A DNA stretch of 37,713 bases from the IMG/VR virus record IMGVR_UViG_3300047667_000080, positions 1 through 37,713 of that record; one strand, 5' to 3'. The notes under the pieces were generated by a model, which was not told where the DNA came from, made no database searches, and worked only from the letters and a program-made list of their open reading frames with translations. Positions within the stretch are counted from its first letter, which is position 1; every line of letters begins with the position of its first letter. The stretch comes from a virus. The position numbers were made by a program, and so were the translations under genes. Positions 1 to 7,952 of this stretch are shown here, in pieces.

Positions 1-2
1 GC

Positions 3-149
3 TTTTTAGGTAAAAAAATCATGGGTAAAAATATTGGTGTAATTAATTTAACACTTAATACAACTCAGAAAGATTTAAAAAAGCTTAATAACAACGGTTT
101 TGCACACATTTTAGACGTAGTAATAGATGAGCCAAAAGAAGATAAATAA
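3..149 (+). CDS. Partial or small protein upstream of portal
   Basis: An open frame enters from the left edge and ends with TAA at 147-149. The first ATG inside the window is at 21, which would give a 42-residue protein starting MGKNIGVINL and ending DEPKEDK. The frame stays open upstream of that ATG, so this may be the C-terminal end of a longer gene. The stop overlaps the portal start (127) by 23 bases, the tight coupling seen throughout this phage. I do not recognise the family. Its place just before the portal suggests a small head or late protein, but that rests on position only. Confidence 0.5.
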   Translation, partial: FLGKKIMGKNIGVINLTLNTTQKDLKKLNNNGFAHILDVVIDEPKEDK

Positions 150-1458
150 GATAAAAGGTTCTACTGTTAAGCCTAAAGCTGATCCAGTTACTACTCCTAT
201 CATTGATAAGGAGAAAGAACCAAATCAGGATATATTACAAAATTGGATTCCATTTTTTCAAGACTCCGATAATATATATGTAAATGATTTAGCTAAAAGG
301 GCTAGACGTTCAAGTACTCATAGTTCTATAATTAATCAAAAGATAACTTTTGCACTAGGTAAACAGTTTCTTTTTAAAGTAGATGGTGAGGAGAAAACTT
401 TTGAGGATCTAGATAATGGCTTTCAAGAGTGGTACATGGAGGTTAACCCTGAAGGTGATACGCTTAGAGATGTGTTTAAAGAGCTTATGCAGTCTTTTGT
501 AATTACTGGTAATTGTTACCCTCATGTTAAAAAAGTAGGTGATTACACCGCTTTATATTGTGAGGATGCTACAACAGTACGAAAGTCTAAGGATAAGAAA
601 AGAGCATACATTTCTAACTTTTGGAGAGATATTTTAAATAGTAACGCTCCGACTAGTCAATACCCAATTAATAGTAAGCTTACTTTTTACGATGGAAGTC
701 AAAAAAGTGAATACTTATTACACATAATGAGAAAGTACCCTGAGTTTAATTACTACGGTTTACCTGATTATGTAGGTGCTTTAAATTGGATTGATATAGA
801 ATATAGAATACCTAAATACAATATTGATAAATTTGATAACGGTTTTTTTCCTAGTGTATTAATGCAGATGTTTGGTGAAGTACCTGACGGTATGAATGCA
901 CAAGAATACGTTAATAAGATTAAAGATACTTATGTAGGTGAGGGTAAAAATGACAAGATATTAATCGAGTTATTAGACTCACCTGAGCAAGCAGCAGTAA
1001 TACAACAGCTAGAGAATGAAAGAGAGGGAGAGTTTTTAACTTTATCTAATCTATCAGAGAAAGCTATTATTGTAGCTCACCGTATCACTCCTGGTATTGC
1101 TGGTTTAGAAACAGCTGGAAAGTTAGGAAGTAACCAACAAGTAAAAGATGAGTACGACAAGTTTATGAACTCTGTAGTAATTCCTGATTATCAAGAGCCT
1201 TTATTAAGAGCTGTTAATAGAATTATTAAAAGAGATACTAAATGGAATAATATAGAGATTAGTATTTTAAATGTAGCTCCAGTTGGCAACTCAGGTAGTT
1301 TAGATATAAACGCTGTAACAACTATTAACGAGGGTAGATCAATGTTAGGATTAAAACCTTTGGAGGATGATTTAAGAGGTGAGAATTTTATTAATCAAAA
1401 CTCTGTAGGGAATATAGAAACTACGGAAGGTAAAGAGGAGGATAAAGATGGCATTTAA
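127..1458 (+). CDS. Phage portal protein
   Basis: 443 residues, normal size for a siphophage portal, the dodecameric ring at the capsid vertex through which DNA is packaged and ejected. After a basic, low-complexity N-terminus (1-35), the sequence has the usual portal pattern: a segment before residue 60 with aromatic and acidic residues, an ARRSSTHSSIINQK segment, an FVITGNCYPHV strand near 165, and a C-terminal part with IAGLETAGKLGSNQQVKDEY. The C-terminus (about 415-443) is acidic. It is followed by an overlapping connector gene (11-base overlap). The portal is separated in this window from terminase and capsid genes, which lie far to the right. Family recognised from overall pattern; no catalytic residue to check. 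Confidence 0.85.
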   Translation: MSQKKINKIKGSTVKPKADPVTTPIIDKEKEPNQDILQNWIPFFQDSDNIYVNDLAKRARRSSTHSSIINQKITFALGKQFLFKVDGEEKTFEDLDNGFQEWYMEVNPEGDTLRDVFKELMQSFVITGNCYPHVKKVGDYTALYCEDATTVRKSKDKKRAYISNFWRDILNSNAPTSQYPINSKLTFYDGSQKSEYLLHIMRKYPEFNYYGLPDYVGALNWIDIEYRIPKYNIDKFDNGFFPSVLMQMFGEVPDGMNAQEYVNKIKDTYVGEGKNDKILIELLDSPEQAAVIQQLENEREGEFLTLSNLSEKAIIVAHRITPGIAGLETAGKLGSNQQVKDEYDKFMNSVVIPDYQEPLLRAVNRIIKRDTKWNNIEISILNVAPVGNSGSLDINAVTTINEGRSMLGLKPLEDDLRGENFINQNSVGNIETTEGKEEDKDGI

Positions 1459-1954
1459 TACTAATATAATGACCTCAACAGAGGTTAAAAATTTAGCGGT
1501 TGATGATTTAGCTTTTGATCAAACATACTTTGATAATTACATAATTACAAGTCAGCGTAAATATGTAAGAAGTGTATTAGGTAAAAAGTTTTACAATGAA
1601 ATATTAACTCAGATTGAGGGAAATACTTTAACTACTGATAACTCTACATTACTAGAAAGCTTTATTAAGCCTATGTTAGCTCATTACATAGTTTATGAGT
1701 GCTACTCAAAGGTACATACTCAGCTAACTAATCAGGGAGCTATGAGTAATGATACAGAGTTCACCGATCAAACTAAGAGCTTTGAATATTCACAAAGTAG
1801 AGATTTCTACATGAATAAAGCAGACTTTTGGAGAAAAGATATGGTTAGCTATGTTGATGAGATAAAAGACAATGATAGTACTAAATTTCCTTTATTTAAT
1901 GAGTGTGCTGATGTACCACAAGTTAATAAGAAAGGATTAATATTTTATAGTTAA
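1448..1954 (+). CDS. Head-tail connector (gp6-like adaptor)
   Basis: 168 residues, beginning 11 bases before the portal stop and ending in a TAATG overlap with the fibre gene. The N-terminal half is largely helical, with a pattern like gp6-type connectors (a segment YFDNYIITSQRKYVRSVLG, then LLESFIKPMLAHYIVYE). Such proteins form the ring below the portal. Position right after the portal supports this. I saw no signature motif, so a different head-completion role is possible. Confidence 0.6.
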   Translation: MAFNTNIMTSTEVKNLAVDDLAFDQTYFDNYIITSQRKYVRSVLGKKFYNEILTQIEGNTLTTDNSTLLESFIKPMLAHYIVYECYSKVHTQLTNQGAMSNDTEFTDQTKSFEYSQSRDFYMNKADFWRKDMVSYVDEIKDNDSTKFPLFNECADVPQVNKKGLIFYS

Positions 1955-3537
1955 TGGCAATTTTACATAAAAATATAAGTGCAGAGGGTGATATACATAA
2001 TCCTAAATGGTTTAGCGGTGCTAATAATGGTGATGTAGCTTGGAGAAATGAATTAGGGGTTTTAGAATCTACTGACGAATTAATTTTACCAGCTGCTTTA
2101 GACTTTGTAGATGGTAGTGTATCACCTCCAACTAGTAATAGTGGTGATATTTATGTGATATCTAGTGGTGGTAGTGTTAACGCTGGATGGGGTACGGTTG
2201 CTTTAGGTGATTGGGTTAGGTATGACGGTACTACTTGGAACGTAATTACACCGCAAAAAAGTACTTTATGTTATGATGAGGATAGTGATACTTTACATTC
2301 TTATGATGGTACTACCTGGAATCCAATAGGGGCAGCATCTGTAAATATTTTAGGTATTTCAGATTCTTTAGGAGTTTATACATATTATTCTAGTTTTAGT
2401 AGTGCTATTACTTCGGCTAGTGCTGGAGATACTATAGAGCAGTTTTCGGATATAGTAGAATCTAGTAACACTATTATAACTATTGACAAAGAGCTAACTA
2501 TTAATATGAACGGTTATACGTATAGTTGTACTAGTACAGGTACTACGGATGGGGTATATGTTAATACAACTAATAAAGTAAAAATATTAAACGGAACTAT
2601 TAAAAGAAGTGGAGGTACTTATGGAAGCACTTCAAACAGGGCTGTAGTCTTAACTGCTGGTGGAGATTTAGAATTGACAGGTACTGACGTAATTAATACT
2701 ACTGGTATGTCTTTATACAGTACAGGGTCTAGTACAAATATTTTAAACGGTAGATTCACTACAACAAGCCAAACAATAAATCAAGTATCTGTACAATCGG
2801 TTGCGAATATTACAGGTTCTGTTTTTGAAAGTTCTGCATATAACAATTTTAACGGTGTTATTTTTAACGTAAAAGCAACATCAACAAGTACAAACGTATT
2901 AAAAGGGGGTTACGCTAATTTTTGTGAATTTAGACAAACTAACTCAAGCGGTTACGATGCAATACTTTTAACTAACGGTTCTAAGGGTGTACACTGTAAG
3001 GCTTATAATGTTGCAACTAATTACCCAGCAATTAGAATAAGCGGAACAAATACACAAATAAATTTTTGTTATGGTTATTCTACATTAGATAACGGTATTG
3101 AGGTAGCTAGTGGAATACCTAAAGGTATATATAATTGCATAGGTGTAAATGTTTCAGGTGCTGACAAATACGGCGGGTTATTCGGTTCATTAGAAGATGG
3201 GGTTTATAATAGTTCGTTTACAGGTTTGGGAGGTTATGGTGCTGTAAGAAATACGGGCGTGGATGGTTTGTTCGTAAAATGTAACTTTATAAACAAAAAC
3301 GCAGCCATCTCGAACGCAGCTTTTTACGATACGTCAGCAGGAACGGTAAGGGTATACGATTGTTATTCAGAACAAGCAGACCCAGGAAAGCCTAATTTAA
3401 GATTTACAAGCGCTTCGAAAGTTGTTTATTTAGCTGGTAATAAAATACAAGGAGGTACTGGTATATCAATAGCACACGCAAGCGGAAACAGTCAAACAAC
3501 TGCTTCAGATTCAACAGGAAATATAATTTTAGATTAA
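1954..3537 (+). CDS. Tail fibre / receptor-binding protein with beta-helix
   Basis: 527 residues, rich in Ser, Thr, Gly and Asn. Residues 1-130 form a head domain with repeated W-plus-acid motifs (YDGTTWNVITP near 89-99, YDGTTWNPIG near 117-126), the kind seen in phage fibre N-terminal or chaperone-like repeats. From about 135 onward there are short, regular strands (SFSSAITSASAGDTIE, ITIDKELTINMNGYTY, ILNGTIKRSGGTYG) typical of a right-handed parallel beta-helix of the pectate-lyase type. I infer a host-surface binding or polysaccharide-cleaving spike. No catalytic residues could be assigned. It sits directly after the connector gene. Confidence 0.65.
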   Translation: MAILHKNISAEGDIHNPKWFSGANNGDVAWRNELGVLESTDELILPAALDFVDGSVSPPTSNSGDIYVISSGGSVNAGWGTVALGDWVRYDGTTWNVITPQKSTLCYDEDSDTLHSYDGTTWNPIGAASVNILGISDSLGVYTYYSSFSSAITSASAGDTIEQFSDIVESSNTIITIDKELTINMNGYTYSCTSTGTTDGVYVNTTNKVKILNGTIKRSGGTYGSTSNRAVVLTAGGDLELTGTDVINTTGMSLYSTGSSTNILNGRFTTTSQTINQVSVQSVANITGSVFESSAYNNFNGVIFNVKATSTSTNVLKGGYANFCEFRQTNSSGYDAILLTNGSKGVHCKAYNVATNYPAIRISGTNTQINFCYGYSTLDNGIEVASGIPKGIYNCIGVNVSGADKYGGLFGSLEDGVYNSSFTGLGGYGAVRNTGVDGLFVKCNFINKNAAISNAAFYDTSAGTVRVYDCYSEQADPGKPNLRFTSASKVVYLAGNKIQGGTGISIAHASGNSQTTASDSTGNIILD

Positions 3538-3538
3538 T

Positions 3539-3946
3539 ATGATTAAGATAGTAACAACAGAGGAAATACAATTGACTAAAATAGAGTTTAGCGATTTTGG
3601 AGATGTATTACAAACAGTTTTACCAATAGGTACAGAGTTAACAATATGGTTAACAGCTCCTACGGATATTGGCGGCGGTTTATCGTTAAAATGGGAAATT
3701 AATTTAATGATGTGGGTAGGTGGTGAATCACAAAAAGACACTAGCCCTAGCGTAATAATTAAAGAAGTATCTAAGAAATATAAGATAGCTTTATTTAATG
3801 CTGATGGTAGCTTTAAATACCCTTTTGTAAGGTCAGAAAAGGACTATATATTAGGAATGGTAGAAGATCAAAATAGGCTAGTAGTTCAATTCTTTTATGA
3901 TAACGGTATCTTTCCACAGGGCTCACTTGAAATAGTAGGTATTTAG
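3539..3946 (+). CDS. Hypothetical late protein after the fibre
   Basis: 135 residues. The ATG lies one base after the fibre stop, and the stop overlaps the next gene's GTG by one base, so it is in one operon with both. The protein is beta-rich with alternating hydrophobic residues (TELTIWLTAPTDIGGGLSLKWEINLMMWVG) and has no signal peptide or membrane segment. It may be a small structural protein or a chaperone for the fibre. I do not recognise the family. Confidence 0.7.
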   Translation: MIKIVTTEEIQLTKIEFSDFGDVLQTVLPIGTELTIWLTAPTDIGGGLSLKWEINLMMWVGGESQKDTSPSVIIKEVSKKYKIALFNADGSFKYPFVRSEKDYILGMVEDQNRLVVQFFYDNGIFPQGSLEIVGI

Positions 3947-4302
3947 TGTTAGGCTTTATATTATTAATAATATCAATTTTACTTTCAGTCATCCTATTAC
4001 CTTTAGGATGGCTGTATTCTTTGGTAACTTTGAGATTAAGTGTTAAAAGGTTAGGAGCTTATTTTAAAACTATAGCAATAGCAGTTGACCAACTAGGTAA
4101 TGTAGTACTATCTAATTTATTAAATGATGTGCTAATAAACAAAAACGGTTATAAGTTTGGAGATGAGGATGAAACTATAAGTAAAGTGCTAGGTATTAAC
4201 AAAGCTAACAATACGCTATTAAAAACAGGGAAAATAATATCTAGTATACTTAACAGGATTGATAAAAACCACGTAGAAAAGGCTAGTAAATCAGATAATT
4301 GA
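3946..4302 (+). CDS. Membrane-anchored lysis-region protein
   Basis: 118 residues from a GTG start that overlaps the preceding TAG by one base; no upstream ATG exists in this frame. Residues 1-29 (LGFILLIISILLSVILLPLGWLY) form one strong membrane segment, followed by a cytosolic-looking domain with the motif AIAVDQLGNVVLSNLLNDVL and KNGYKFGDEDETISKVLG. I know this arrangement from Bacteroidota phages, where it lies beside endolysin genes, but its role (holin, spanin-like or other) is not settled. The next gene, DUF5675, supports a lysis context. Confidence 0.65.
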   Translation: MLGFILLIISILLSVILLPLGWLYSLVTLRLSVKRLGAYFKTIAIAVDQLGNVVLSNLLNDVLINKNGYKFGDEDETISKVLGINKANNTLLKTGKIISSILNRIDKNHVEKASKSDN

Positions 4303-4303
4303 T

Positions 4304-4311
4304 TATATTTG
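4304..4311 (+). promoter_or_regulatory. Leaderless-type promoter -7 box before the DUF5675 gene
   Basis: TATATTTG matches the Bacteroidota TAnnTTTG element, and TAAA (4 nt) separates it from the ATG at 4316. A transcript from it would start at or next to the ATG. No clear TTTG lies about 20 nt upstream. Confidence 0.6.
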
Positions 4312-4315
4312 TAAA

Positions 4316-4753
4316 ATGAAGCTTACTCTAATTAGAGATATTTATACAAGTAAAAGTACTATAGGTAGACTTTTTATTGATGGTGTTGAGTTCTGCTATA
4401 CATTGGAGGACATTGCAAGACCAAAAGGAGTTAAAGTCTATGGAGAAACGGCTATACCTTGTGGTAAATACTCAGTTACTTTAAGCTACTCTAATAGGTT
4501 CAAAGAGTTAATGCCTTTAGTTTATAATAAACCTGATTTAACGGTAAGAGATGACAACGGTATAAGTTTCTCAGGTATTAGAATACACTCAGGTAATACG
4601 GATAAAGATACTCATGGTTGTATATTGTTAGGTAGAACTAAAAGCGAAAACTTTATAGGTCATTCAAAAACAACTTATAAAGAGCTTTTAAATATATTAG
4701 GAGATTTTGATATATTAGAGCTTGAGATAATTAACGAAATACAAAAGAAATGA
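4316..4753 (+). CDS. DUF5675 family protein (putative endolysin-region protein)
   Basis: 145 residues with the DUF5675 pattern: N-terminal MKLTLIRDIYTSKSTIGRLFIDGVEFCYTLED split by short strands, then IPCGKYSVTLSYSNRF, then the signature region RIHSGNTDKDTHGCILLGR at about 98-116. The conserved His and Cys there resemble an L,D-transpeptidase-type active site, so a peptidoglycan-acting role is plausible; this is inference. It lies between two membrane proteins, a typical lysis arrangement, and has its own promoter 4 nt upstream. The stop overlaps the next ATG (ATGA). Confidence 0.75.
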   Translation: MKLTLIRDIYTSKSTIGRLFIDGVEFCYTLEDIARPKGVKVYGETAIPCGKYSVTLSYSNRFKELMPLVYNKPDLTVRDDNGISFSGIRIHSGNTDKDTHGCILLGRTKSENFIGHSKTTYKELLNILGDFDILELEIINEIQKK

Positions 4754-4956
4754 AAAAAGTAATAGGATTAGTAGGAAATTGGTTAATGAGTTCTAAAGGT
4801 GCTAAAACAATCGTAGACGGTGTTGAGGTAATTGGAAAGAACAAATTAAATAAAATGAAATTAACAGCGGTTATAGTAGCGGTATTAGGTTTATTGCTAT
4901 TAACTGGTGCTATCTCAGAGGAAACATTTATAATGTTATTTAACGAGGTAAATTAA
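4750..4956 (+). CDS. Small membrane protein, holin candidate
   Basis: 68 residues. The start overlaps the DUF5675 stop (ATGA). Residues 1-36 are basic and amphipathic (MKKVIGLVGNWLMSSKGAKTIVDG), and residues 37-60 (LTAVIVAVLGLLLLTGAISEE) form one membrane segment. Size, a basic stretch before the membrane segment and position after DUF5675 fit a small holin. It is the last gene before a strong terminator. No family signature was seen. Confidence 0.6.
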   Translation: MKKVIGLVGNWLMSSKGAKTIVDGVEVIGKNKLNKMKLTAVIVAVLGLLLLTGAISEETFIMLFNEVN

Positions 4957-5003
4957 GAGTCTATACCCTTTCTATAGGGGTGTGTTTTTTTGTTTGTGTT
5001 TAT

Positions 5004-5032
5004 GAGGGGCTGTTGTGGGCTCCTCTTTTTTT
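5004..5032 (+). terminator. Rho-independent terminator ending the left late block
   Basis: GAGGGGC (5004-5010) pairs with GCTCCTC (5019-5025) with one G-U pair, around an 8-nt loop, followed by seven T. A weaker hairpin with its own T run lies just upstream (about 4964-4991), so termination may be doubled. Confidence 0.85.
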
Positions 5033-5065
5033 ATGCCTTATTTTGAAATAATATTAATTTAATAG

Positions 5066-5095
5066 TTTGTATTAACAAAATAATACATATATTTG
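5066..5095 (+). promoter_or_regulatory. Promoter before the SH3-fold gene
   Basis: TTTG (5066-5069), 18 nt, then TATATTTG (5088-5095), the best full match in the window to the Bacteroidota -33/-7 pattern. The sequence TATATTTGTAAAACACA recurs unchanged at 6643 and 13729. The ATG is 28 nt downstream. Confidence 0.8.
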
Positions 5096-5123
5096 TAAAA
5101 CACAATTACTAAAACACAATATT

Positions 5124-5387
5124 ATGAAAGATTTTACTACAGTATTAGCACAGATTCAAACAGCAGAAAACACTATTTTCTCTATTGAGTTCATTAAGAA
5201 AGACGGAACAGTTAGAAACATGGTAGCTAGATTGAATGTTAAAAAAGGGGTTAACGGTAACGGTATGGCATACGATCCAATCGCTAAAGGTTTACTACCT
5301 GTTTGGGATTTAAAAGCTAACAATTTTCGTATGATAAATTTAAAAACAGTAACTAAACTTAAAGTTCGTAAAGAGCAAATTATTTAG
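5124..5387 (+). CDS. SH3-like beta-barrel phage protein
   Basis: 87 residues, first gene of the early region, behind the best promoter in the window. The pattern of five short strands (IFSIEFIKKDGTVRNMVARL, then a Gly-rich turn, AYDPIAKGLLPVWDLKANNFRMINLKTVTKLKV) resembles the small SH3-fold proteins common in Bacteroidota phages, which often have a WRxINLxTV-type ending. Function unknown; such proteins may modulate host processes early in infection. The stop is followed at once by a palindrome (5386-5400) and the structured leader of the HNH gene. Confidence 0.65.
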   Translation: MKDFTTVLAQIQTAENTIFSIEFIKKDGTVRNMVARLNVKKGVNGNGMAYDPIAKGLLPVWDLKANNFRMINLKTVTKLKVRKEQII

Positions 5388-5477
5388 TATATTGTATACT
5401 CAGATAGGTGAGATTATCTAAAAAATTTATTAATAAGAGTTTAAAAGGCAGGTGTTCTATCTCACCTATTACCTGCC
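5386..5477 (+). promoter_or_regulatory. Structured leader of the HNH gene: competing RNA hairpins
   Basis: Segment a (ATAGGTGAGAT, 5404-5414) pairs perfectly with a' (ATCTCACCTAT, 5459-5469). Segment b (GGCAGGT, 5447-5453) pairs perfectly with b' (ACCTGCC, 5471-5477). The order is a-b-a'-b', so both stems cannot easily form together: only 1 nt lies between a' and b'. The b/b' hairpin is followed by a T-rich run and could act as a terminator. A separate palindrome AGTATA-TTG-TATACT lies at 5386-5400. I infer a leader that limits expression of the endonuclease. Confidence 0.6.
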
Positions 5478-5497
5478 CCTCTTTTATTTTTTATATT

Positions 5498-5950
5498 ATG
5501 AATAAAGAAAATCACGGTATGTCTAAAACAGCTGAGTATAATATATGGTTACTCATGAGGTGTAGATGTTATAAAAAATACTCTAGTAGTTATAAATATT
5601 ATGGCGCTAAAGGTATTGGTGTTTGTGAAGATTGGAACAATTCTTTTTTATCTTTTTATAAAGATATGGGGCGTAAGCCAAAAGGTATGAGTTTAGACAG
5701 GGTAGATCCAAGTGGTGATTATAGCCCTGATAATTGTAGATGGTCTAATAACACAACTCAAAGTAGAAACCAAGCCACTAGAAAGGATAATAAATTAGGG
5801 GTTAAGGGTGTTTGTTTTAAAGGTGGTAAGTATGTTTCTTATATACATATTAATAGAAAGCAAATAACACTAGGTAGGTTTGATGATTTAGAACAAGCAA
5901 TTAAATCAAGAAAAGAAGGAGAAGAAAAATATTTCAAGGAGCTTGTTTAG
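5498..5950 (+). CDS. HNH endonuclease with AP2-type DNA-binding domain
   Basis: 150 residues from ATG 5498; an in-frame GTG at 5408 would add 30 residues but lies inside the structured leader, so I reject it. The HNH part has the classic pattern YYGAKGIGVCEDW (33-45), DMGRKPKGMSLDRVDPSGDYSPDNCRW (56-82) with the conserved Asp-Arg, Asn-Cys-Arg-Trp and following TQSRNQ. The C-terminal GVKGVCFKGGKYVSYIHINRKQITLGRFDDLEQAIKSR block is an AP2-like DNA-binding domain. This is the architecture of free-standing homing endonucleases. It lies between unrelated small genes and is preceded by RNA structure, as for several phage homing endonucleases. Confidence 0.88.
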   Translation: MNKENHGMSKTAEYNIWLLMRCRCYKKYSSSYKYYGAKGIGVCEDWNNSFLSFYKDMGRKPKGMSLDRVDPSGDYSPDNCRWSNNTTQSRNQATRKDNKLGVKGVCFKGGKYVSYIHINRKQITLGRFDDLEQAIKSRKEGEEKYFKELV

Positions 5951-5985
5951 CCCTCACTTTTTTACTAACTATTAAATTATATACA

Positions 5986-6192
5986 ATGAAAAAATTAACA
6001 ATTATTTACGGTAGTATTTCAATAATCTTTTTAGGTTTTTTAGCTTACTACATTACAGACTTAGAAGTAATTGCAGACATTACAACAGTATTAGTAATTC
6101 TATTTTTATTAGTAGCTGTACTTTTAATGATGGTTGTACCAGTTTACGGATGGCTTAAAGAATTAACCGAAAAAGAGGATAAGAGAAAATGA
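5986..6192 (+). CDS. Small two-span membrane protein
   Basis: 68 residues with two hydrophobic segments: 4-25 (LTIIYGSISIIFLGFLAYYI) and 32-57 (ITTVLVILFLLVAVLLMMVV), and a charged tail ending EKEDKRK. Probably an inner-membrane protein; the early position argues against a holin. The stop overlaps the next ATG (ATGA at 6189). No family recognised. Confidence 0.65.
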   Translation: MKKLTIIYGSISIIFLGFLAYYITDLEVIADITTVLVILFLLVAVLLMMVVPVYGWLKELTEKEDKRK

Positions 6193-6620
6193 GCCGTTTT
6201 AAGACGTTTAAAATAAAAAAGGGGTGTCATTACTCAGGTTTTAGATTTAGACCGTTTATATATAAGCGTAGTATGGTTGCTGATGTTGTATTTACTCCTA
6301 GCTGTAGGTATGATGGTAGTTACCAACTAGAAACACAAATAAATAAGCTTTTCGGTTTTGGTGATATTAACCACCATAACAATAGCCATAGATTAGGCTG
6401 GAGATATAACGAGGACTTAGATAGGGTTTTGATCTTTGAGTATTTCTATATAAAAGGTAATAGACATGAAAAGCAAATATTAAAAGTTTGCATAAGTCAA
6501 AACATTAGATTGAAGTTAAAAGCTAATAAGGGTTATTGGTTTGGTAAAAGGCTATACCCTTACTTTGGAGGTAAAGAACCAGCTCCACATGATTTAAAAA
6601 TAAAAATTAATTTTTTGTAG
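6189..6620 (+). CDS. Hypothetical early protein, basic and aromatic-rich
   Basis: 143 residues beginning in an ATGA overlap with the membrane protein. Basic (many Lys/Arg) with scattered Tyr, Phe, Trp and His (GCHYSGFRFRPFIYKRS, GDINHHNNSHRLGWRY). The ending KGYWFGKRLYPYFGGKEPAPHD looks like a conserved tail. No membrane segment and no Cys cluster. I do not recognise the family; a nucleic-acid-binding role would be compatible with the charge but is unsupported. Confidence 0.6.
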   Translation: MSRFKTFKIKKGCHYSGFRFRPFIYKRSMVADVVFTPSCRYDGSYQLETQINKLFGFGDINHHNNSHRLGWRYNEDLDRVLIFEYFYIKGNRHEKQILKVCISQNIRLKLKANKGYWFGKRLYPYFGGKEPAPHDLKIKINFL

Positions 6621-6650
6621 TTGTATATTAGAATTTTATTACTATATTTG
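6620..6650 (+). promoter_or_regulatory. Early promoter before 6680
   Basis: GTTG (6620-6623), 19 nt, TATATTTG (6643-6650). The block from 6638 is identical over 22 nt to the one at 13724. The ATG is 29 nt downstream in an A-rich leader. Confidence 0.75.
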
Positions 6651-6679
6651 TAAAACACAAACGCAAAAAGCTAAACATT

Positions 6680-6910
6680 ATGACAACTCAAACAGCAGTA
6701 ACAATCGCATTAGGATCTAACTTAACAACTTTTACAGCTGACATAGAAACAAGTTACTGTGATGGTGATTACAATACACCTAGTCAATCAGTAGTAGAAA
6801 GTATTATTTACTTTGATGCTGATGGTAACGACGCTAACGACCTAATAAATAAATATGAGTCTATTACTGGTGTAGATGTTTCAGAAATTGCATTAGACGA
6901 ATTAACTTAA
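6680..6910 (+). CDS. Small acidic early protein
   Basis: 76 residues, strongly acidic, opening the early recombination operon (6680-9092). The C-terminal half, DADGNDANDLINKYESITGVDVSEIALDELT, is a helical acidic segment. No known domain. Acidic small early proteins often act as inhibitors or DNA mimics, but nothing here proves this. It sits 10 bases ahead of the next gene. Confidence 0.6.
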   Translation: MTTQTAVTIALGSNLTTFTADIETSYCDGDYNTPSQSVVESIIYFDADGNDANDLINKYESITGVDVSEIALDELT

Positions 6911-6920
6911 AACAAAAACA

Positions 6921-7166
6921 ATGAGTAAACCAACAAATGACTTAGGAGCGTTTTTACACGCTCAAACTAAGAAAAGTAATGAAGAGTTAGCCGAAAGTAT
7001 TAGAACGTCTAAAAAGCTAAGTAACAAACATAATAACGTAGTAATCTTTCAAGAGAAACGTAGTGTATGTGGGACGGCTACAAAACTATTACAAGCTATC
7101 CATGACTTTGACAGTACAGCAGAATTAATAATCAAAACAAAAAACGGAACATGGAAGCAAAAGTAG
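6921..7166 (+). CDS. Small basic early protein
   Basis: 81 residues, rich in Lys, with SNEELAESIRTSKKLSNKHNNVVIFQEKRS and the ending LIIKTKNGTWKQK. Its last 16 bases overlap the ERF gene start, so it is co-translated with it. It may assist DNA handling, judging only from charge and position. No family recognised. Confidence 0.6.
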   Translation: MSKPTNDLGAFLHAQTKKSNEELAESIRTSKKLSNKHNNVVIFQEKRSVCGTATKLLQAIHDFDSTAELIIKTKNGTWKQK

Positions 7167-7714
7167 AACTTTACAAAGCATTAGCAGCTTTTCAAAATGA
7201 AGTACCAACAATACACAAAGGTACTAAAGGCTATGGTTATTCCTATGCGGATTTACCTACAATATTTAACGTAATCAATCCGCTTTTAAGTAAACATGGT
7301 TTAGGAGTAACTCAATTACTTAATTCAGATGATATAGGTGATTCAATTAAAACTATAGTTTTCCATAGTGAATCAGGACAAACTTTAGAATCTAATACTA
7401 GAATACCTAAAATAACAATGAAGGGAATGAATGACTATCAATCTTTTGGTAGTGGTTGCACTTACTATAGACGTTATGCTATCTCAAATATTTTACGCTT
7501 AGTTACTGATGTTGATGCAGATGCAACAGGTACACAAGTAGCTCCTAAACCAGTTAAAACAGAAGTTAAACAGTTAATGACTGATAGTAAGTTTGAGAAA
7601 GCTAAAGAGTGTAATCTTGATCAGATAAACAAAGTTCTTAGTACATTTAAGTTTATGAAACCTCAGCAAAGAAAAGAATTAGAGGATATTAGAGATAACC
7701 TAAATAAAAAGTAA
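7151..7714 (+). CDS. erf: ERF-family single-strand annealing protein
   Basis: 187 residues, typical for an ERF (essential recombination function) annealing protein, which pairs complementary single strands during phage recombination and genome circularisation. The ERF pattern is plain: LYKALAAFQNEVPTIHKGTKGYGYSYADLPTIFNVINPLLSKHGL, then ESGQTLES, then FGSGCTYYRRYAISNILRLVTD with the invariant Arg-Arg-Tyr. The C-terminus after about 135 is a charged helical tail. It is followed by the DUF3127 SSB-like gene and RusA, forming a complete recombination module. Confidence 0.9.
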   Translation: MEAKVELYKALAAFQNEVPTIHKGTKGYGYSYADLPTIFNVINPLLSKHGLGVTQLLNSDDIGDSIKTIVFHSESGQTLESNTRIPKITMKGMNDYQSFGSGCTYYRRYAISNILRLVTDVDADATGTQVAPKPVKTEVKQLMTDSKFEKAKECNLDQINKVLSTFKFMKPQQRKELEDIRDNLNKK

Positions 7715-7717
7715 GTT

Positions 7718-7951
7718 ATGAGCTATGACAATAATGTAGAGTATTGCGATTTAAACACCGCTATTATGCTAGAAACAATGTTACTAACTAATAATTTCGC
7801 TATTCAGATGGAAGAGATGGAATACATAGAAAGAGAGATATTTGACACATCACTAACTCAGGATAGAGCTGTAGAGTTAATAAGTTATTTAAAACAAAAT
7901 GAGGTATCAACTGACCTTGACCAACAGTTTGACAATATAAACTTTAAGTAA
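7718..7951 (+). CDS. Small acidic protein of the recombination operon
   Basis: 77 residues, acidic and largely helical (YCDLNTAIMLETMLLTNN, EMEYIEREIFDTSLTQDRAVELISYLKQ). Starts 3 bases after erf and ends one base before the DUF3127 gene. A role with recombination proteins follows from position only. No domain recognised. Confidence 0.6.
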   Translation: MSYDNNVEYCDLNTAIMLETMLLTNNFAIQMEEMEYIEREIFDTSLTQDRAVELISYLKQNEVSTDLDQQFDNINFK

Positions 7952-7952
7952 A

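Noticed and set aside
5408-5497. GTG start extending the HNH protein by 30 residues
   Set aside because: The extension lies inside the paired leader and contains no HNH-like sequence; ATG 5498 is more plausible.
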